Assembly: GCA_022798155.1 (NCBI GenBank)
Contig: JAAWLY010000093.1
Span: 1 to 8,195 of the forward strand
DNA: 8,195 bases
DNA from: Lawsonibacter sp.
GTDB lineage: Bacteria > Bacillota > Clostridia > Oscillospirales > Oscillospiraceae
Direction: 5' to 3'
In this document: one piece after another, positions 5,581 to 8,195 of the stretch
How the letters are laid out: each line of letters starts with the position of its first letter
Numbering within the stretch: position 1 is the stretch's first letter
Program-made: the position numbers and the translations under genes
Notes under the pieces: model-generated
Databases searched by the model: none
Seen by the model: only the letters and a program-made list of their open reading frames with translations
What the model was told of the DNA's origin: nothing

Positions 5581-6555
5581 ATGTTTGGAAAACTTATTGA
5601 CATCCTGAAGAAGAGCCCCAAGAAGATCGTCTTTACTGAGGGCACCGACCCCCGCATCCTGGAGGCCTCCGCCCGTCTGCTCTCCGGTACCTTCCTAACC
5701 CCCATCCTAGTGGGAAACGAGGCGGACATCCGGGCCGCCGCCGAGAACGCCGGCTTCAACATCCGGGGCGCTGAGATTTACGACCCTGAAACCTATGAGA
5801 AGATGGACGCCATGGTGGAGAAGATGGTGGAGCTGCGCAAGGGCAAAATGACCGCCGACGAGTGCCGCGCCATGCTGCGCAAGGGCAACTACTTTGGCAC
5901 CATGCTGGTGGCCATGGGCATCGCCGACTCCCTGCTGGGCGGCGCCACCTATTCCACCGCTGACACTGTCCGTCCCGCCCTCCAGCTGGTGAAAACCAAG
6001 CCAGGCAACAAAATCGTCTCCTCCTGCTTCATCCTGGTCCGGCCCTACGCCACCGGCGGCAACATGGTGCTGGCCATGGCCGACTGCGCTATTAACATCA
6101 ACCCCAGCGAGGACGAGCTGGTGGAGATCTGCTCTGAGACTGTGGAGTGCGCCAAGATCTTCGGCGTGGACCCCAAAGTGGCATTCCTCAGCTATTCGAC
6201 CTTCGGCTCTGGCAAGGGCGAGGACGTGGACAAGATGCGCAATGCCGCCGAGAAGGCCAAGGCCGCCATGCCTGAAGTGCCCATCGAGGGTGAATTGCAG
6301 TTTGACGCCGCCGTCTCTCCCCGTGTGGCCGAAACCAAATGTCCCGATTCCAAGGTGGCCGGCTATGCCAACACCTTTATCTTCCCCGACATCAACGCTG
6401 GCAATATCGGCTACAAGATCGCTCAGCGTCTGGGCTCCTTCGAGGCCTACGGCCCCATCCTGCTGGGCCTGAACGCCCCCATTAACGACCTGTCCCGGGG
6501 CTGCAACGCCCAGGAGGTCTACTCCATGGCCATCATCACCGCCGCTCTGGCCTAA
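5581..6555 (+). CDS. pta: Phosphate acetyltransferase
   Basis: A 324-aa single-domain Pta, which converts acetyl-CoA and phosphate to acetyl phosphate and CoA for acetate formation and ATP gain. Family blocks are GGATYSTADTVRPALQ (120-135, with the acetyl-CoA-site Arg at 131), LSYSTFGSGKGEDVDKMRNA (203-222), GELQFDAA (237-244), NTFIFPDINAGNIGYKIAQR (264-283) and GPILLGLNAPINDLSRGCNA (291-310). S305, R306 and C308 align with the active-site residues studied in the Methanosarcina enzyme. The position of the catalytic Asp316 appears to be Glu312 here. Length is normal for Firmicutes. GGAGG (5565-5569) is 11 nt before the ATG, slightly long, but no better start exists. Codons are strongly biased (CTG, GGC, AAG, ATC), suggesting high expression. 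ackA, its usual partner, is not beside it. It ends at a strong terminator and is probably monocistronic. Confidence 0.97.
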   Translation: MFGKLIDILKKSPKKIVFTEGTDPRILEASARLLSGTFLTPILVGNEADIRAAAENAGFNIRGAEIYDPETYEKMDAMVEKMVELRKGKMTADECRAMLRKGNYFGTMLVAMGIADSLLGGATYSTADTVRPALQLVKTKPGNKIVSSCFILVRPYATGGNMVLAMADCAININPSEDELVEICSETVECAKIFGVDPKVAFLSYSTFGSGKGEDVDKMRNAAEKAKAAMPEVPIEGELQFDAAVSPRVAETKCPDSKVAGYANTFIFPDINAGNIGYKIAQRLGSFEAYGPILLGLNAPINDLSRGCNAQEVYSMAIITAALA

Positions 6556-6571
6556 TCCCCGCTCTCAAACC

Positions 6572-6611
6572 AGCTGCCCTCCGGCTTTGCCGGAGGGCGG
6601 CTTTTAATTTT
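6572..6611 (+). terminator. Intrinsic terminator of pta
   Basis: GCCCTCCGGC (6576-6585) and GCCGGAGGGC (6589-6598) form a perfect 10-bp stem with a TTT loop. AGCT before and GGCT after extend it by four pairs, one of them G-U. The run TTTTAATTTT follows. It starts 17 nt after the pta stop codon and isolates pta from the recombinase gene. Confidence 0.93.
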
Positions 6612-6629
6612 ATCGATTTCTTCGGATTT

Positions 6630-6667
6630 TTCTGTAAAATAGGAGAAAACTCGGAAATTTTACAGAA
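6630..6667. repeat. 11-bp perfect inverted repeat upstream of the recombinase
   Basis: TTCTGTAAAAT (6630-6640) and ATTTTACAGAA (6657-6667) are exact reverse complements, 16 nt apart. The right arm ends directly at the GAGGGG ribosome binding site of the recombinase gene. Two inverted arms in a span of about 38 bp recall the paired half-sites bound by serine recombinase dimers, although classic resolvase sites are nearer 28 bp. It could equally be an operator or an mRNA hairpin that limits translation. The left arm contains TAAAAT, a possible -10, without a convincing -35. Confidence 0.6.
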
Positions 6668-6677
6668 GAGGGGTCAA

Positions 6678-7286
6678 ATGATGAATCATACCTACGGCTA
6701 TGTGCGGGTATCCGCCCAGGAGCAGAACGAAAGCCGCCAGATGATAGCAATGCGTCAGTTTGGCGTGGAGGAGAGAAATATTATTGTGGAAAAACAGTCG
6801 GGCAAGGACTTTAACCGCCCCCGGTACCGCGGCCTTCTGCGGCAAATGCGGAAAGGTGACGTGCTGGTAATCAAAAGCATAGACCGGCTGGGCAGGAATT
6901 ACACAGAGATTCTGGACCAGTGGCGGTTGCTTACCCAGAAGCGGAAGATTGCCATTGTGGTGCTGGACATGCCCCTGCTGGACACCCGCCAGGGACGGGA
7001 CTTGATGGGCACCTTGATTGCGGACATTGTCCTTCAGCTGCTCAGCTATGTGGCCCAGACGGAGCGGGAGAACATCCGCCAGCGCCAGGCGGAGGGCATT
7101 GCCGCGGCCCAGGCCCGGGGGGTGCGGTTTGGTCCTGACCGCATGGATATGCCCGAGGGCTTCGACCGCTGTGCCCGGCTGTGGCGGCGAGGGGAACTCT
7201 CGTCCAGGGCCGCCGCTCGGGAGCTGGGCATCTCCTACCAGACCTTCCTGCGCCGGGCCAAAGAGCTGCCAGAGGGCGGGGAGTAG
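6678..7286 (+). CDS. Small serine recombinase (resolvase/invertase family)
   Basis: A 202-aa site-specific recombinase of the serine family. The N-terminal catalytic domain (about 5-140) has YGYVRVSAQEQNESRQ with R10 and the nucleophile S12, NRPRYRGLL (R47), GDVLVIKSIDRLGRN (D69, R70, R73) and the arm-helix region QTERENIRQRQAEGIAAAQA. A short C-terminal helix-turn-helix (about 163-194; SSRAAARELGISYQTFLRRA) follows, as in resolvases and DNA invertases. All expected catalytic residues are present, so it should be active. Enzymes of this size resolve cointegrates or invert segments. No transposase, terminal repeats or invertible gene pair is visible beside it. The two adjacent ATG codons (6678 and 6681) are both possible starts; GAGGGG lies 4-7 nt upstream. 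Its codon bias is weaker than that of pta. It may be a relic of a mobile element or a domesticated chromosomal recombinase. Confidence 0.92.
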   Translation: MMNHTYGYVRVSAQEQNESRQMIAMRQFGVEERNIIVEKQSGKDFNRPRYRGLLRQMRKGDVLVIKSIDRLGRNYTEILDQWRLLTQKRKIAIVVLDMPLLDTRQGRDLMGTLIADIVLQLLSYVAQTERENIRQRQAEGIAAAQARGVRFGPDRMDMPEGFDRCARLWRRGELSSRAAARELGISYQTFLRRAKELPEGGE

Positions 7287-7309
7287 GGAAAATATGGGGC
7301 GCGGTCTAT

Positions 7310-7338
7310 ACATATTCCCAGTGCCTGTCCCATAGATA
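7310..7338 (+). promoter_or_regulatory. Candidate sigma-E (mother-cell) promoter of spoIID
   Basis: ACATATT (7310-7316) and CATAGATA (7331-7338) are 14 nt apart. This fits the Bacillus sigma-E consensus as I recall it (KMATATT, 14-15 nt, CATACAHT), with a full -35 match and two mismatches in the -10. spoIID belongs to the sigma-E regulon in Bacillus, so the position and target agree. The predicted start near 7345 leaves a leader of about 20 nt containing only the AAAGGGGG binding site (7349-7356). Confidence 0.65.
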
Positions 7339-7363
7339 TAGGGTACAGAAAGGGGGCGGCGAG

Positions 7364-8195
7364 ATGACACGGGAGGGAAACGGATTGATCCGCGGAACGC
7401 GGCAGGTGGTGAGCACGGCGCTGATTTTAACGGTGGTGCTGTTTTTTCTGCCGGCGCTGGCAGTCCGGGGAGAGCCGGTCTACCGGCGGGCAGAGGCGGC
7501 GGAGCTGCCCAACGGGGAGTCGGGCGCCCTTACGGACCGGGGGCAGGACGCCCTCCCGTCGGGGGCCCGGGATAAGGGCCGGACGGTGCGCCTGCTGACC
7601 CGCGAGGGGGAGGTGGTCGAGATGACCATGGCGGAGTATCTCTGGGGAGTTGTGGCGGCGGAGATGCCCGCTTCCTTTGAGGAAGAGGCCTTGGCGGCCC
7701 AGGCCTGCGCCGCCCGGACCTACACCGCCCTTTTGCAGAGCAGCTCCAAGCATCCGGAGGCGGATATCTGCGGCGACAGCACCTGCTGTCAGGCTTACAT
7801 TGAGCGCTCAGCCGCCGAGGCCCGGTGGGGGCTGAACGCCCAGGAGTACGGCGGGAAGATCGACCGGGCAGTGGCTCGAACCGACGGCCTGGGCGTCCTC
7901 TACGACGGAAAACCCATCCAAGCCCTGTTTTTCTCCTCCGCTGCCGGAAAAACAGTGGACGCGGTGGAGGTGTGGGGCAACTCGGTGGCCTACCTGAAGA
8001 GCGTGGACAGCCCCGAGGGAGACGAGGTGCCCAACTACCGTACCCAGGCGGTGCTGGGGGCGGAGGAGGTAAAATCCCTCACCCTGGCCGCTTACCCCGG
8101 GGCCGACTTGTCCGGCGACCCGGGCACCTGGTTCGGTCAGGCCAGCCGCAACGGGGGAGGCGGGGTCGTCTCCATCCCCCTGGGGGGCGTCACGC
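7364..8195 (+). CDS. spoIID: Stage II sporulation protein D (SpoIID), 5' part
   Basis: The first 277 codons of a SpoIID/LytB-domain lytic transglycosylase; the gene runs off the right edge without a stop. SpoIID cuts septal peptidoglycan with SpoIIP and SpoIIM during engulfment of the forespore. Residues 14-34 form one membrane segment (STALILTVVLFFLPALAV), placing the rest outside the mother-cell membrane. The SpoIID domain starts near residue 75 and includes YLWGVVAAEMPASFEEEALA with the catalytic Glu at 100, then AAQACAARTYT. Further on come a cysteine cluster ICGDSTCCQAY (136-146), also seen in zinc-binding clostridial homologues, and FFSSAAGKT followed by WGNSVAYLKSVDSPEGDEV. The ATG at 7364 has AAAGGGGG 7 nt upstream. 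It follows a sigma-E-like promoter, and its presence implies a spore-former. The usual neighbour spoIIQ or spoIIIAA-AH genes are not in view. Confidence 0.93.
   Translation, partial: MTREGNGLIRGTRQVVSTALILTVVLFFLPALAVRGEPVYRRAEAAELPNGESGALTDRGQDALPSGARDKGRTVRLLTREGEVVEMTMAEYLWGVVAAEMPASFEEEALAAQACAARTYTALLQSSSKHPEADICGDSTCCQAYIERSAAEARWGLNAQEYGGKIDRAVARTDGLGVLYDGKPIQALFFSSAAGKTVDAVEVWGNSVAYLKSVDSPEGDEVPNYRTQAVLGAEEVKSLTLAAYPGADLSGDPGTWFGQASRNGGGGVVSIPLGGVT

Noticed and set aside
5571..5600. Nine-codon leader ORF overlapping the pta start
   Set aside because: Its ATG follows the GGAGGA directly, which is too close for initiation, and the peptide (MISYVWKTY) shows no attenuator-like codon run.
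6660..7370. 236-aa minus-strand frame opposite the recombinase
   Set aside because: The plus strand holds an intact serine recombinase with all catalytic residues; the antisense product shows no family features.

Overview
The window looks like chromosome from a GC-rich, spore-forming low-abundance-of-AT Firmicute, most likely a gut clostridium of the Oscillospiraceae type (Flavonifractor/Oscillibacter-like). The evidence is indirect: strong C/G preference at third codon positions, AGGAGG-type ribosome binding sites, a spoIID sporulation gene, a single-domain Firmicute-type Pta and a YmdB-family phosphodiesterase. No rRNA, tRNA, CRISPR array or insertion sequence was seen.

Left part (1-4545, minus strand). 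Six tightly packed genes read leftward: an unrecognised 88-aa protein, lepA (elongation factor 4), ymdB (cyclic-nucleotide phosphodiesterase), a GNAT acetyltransferase, an SbcD/YhaO-like metallophosphoesterase, and the first 60 codons of an SbcC/YhaN-like ATPase that runs off the left edge. Junctions are 4-bp overlaps (88-aa/lepA, phosphoesterase/ATPase), a 7-bp overlap (GNAT/phosphoesterase) or gaps of 4-6 nt (lepA/ymdB, ymdB/GNAT), so this is almost certainly one operon with translational coupling. The phosphoesterase and ATPase should act together on DNA ends; lepA acts on stalled or back-translocating ribosomes; ymdB is linked in Bacillus to nucleotide signalling and lifestyle choice.

Middle (4546-5580). 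A helix-turn-helix XRE regulator is also on the minus strand and is separated from the lepA operon by a hairpin. Between it and the divergent pta gene lies a 249-bp AT-rich region unusually dense in inverted repeats. A plausible promoter reads each way, and dyads overlap or adjoin both.

Right part (5581-8195, plus strand). pta (phosphate acetyltransferase, without ackA next to it) ends at a strong intrinsic terminator. A lone small serine recombinase follows, preceded by a perfect 11-bp inverted repeat that abuts its ribosome binding site. Then comes a sigma-E-like promoter and the first 277 codons of spoIID, cut by the right edge.

No clearly new multi-gene system is visible. The points most worth a second look are the dyad-rich XRE/pta control region, the unknown 88-aa gene coupled to lepA, and the lone recombinase with its inverted repeat.
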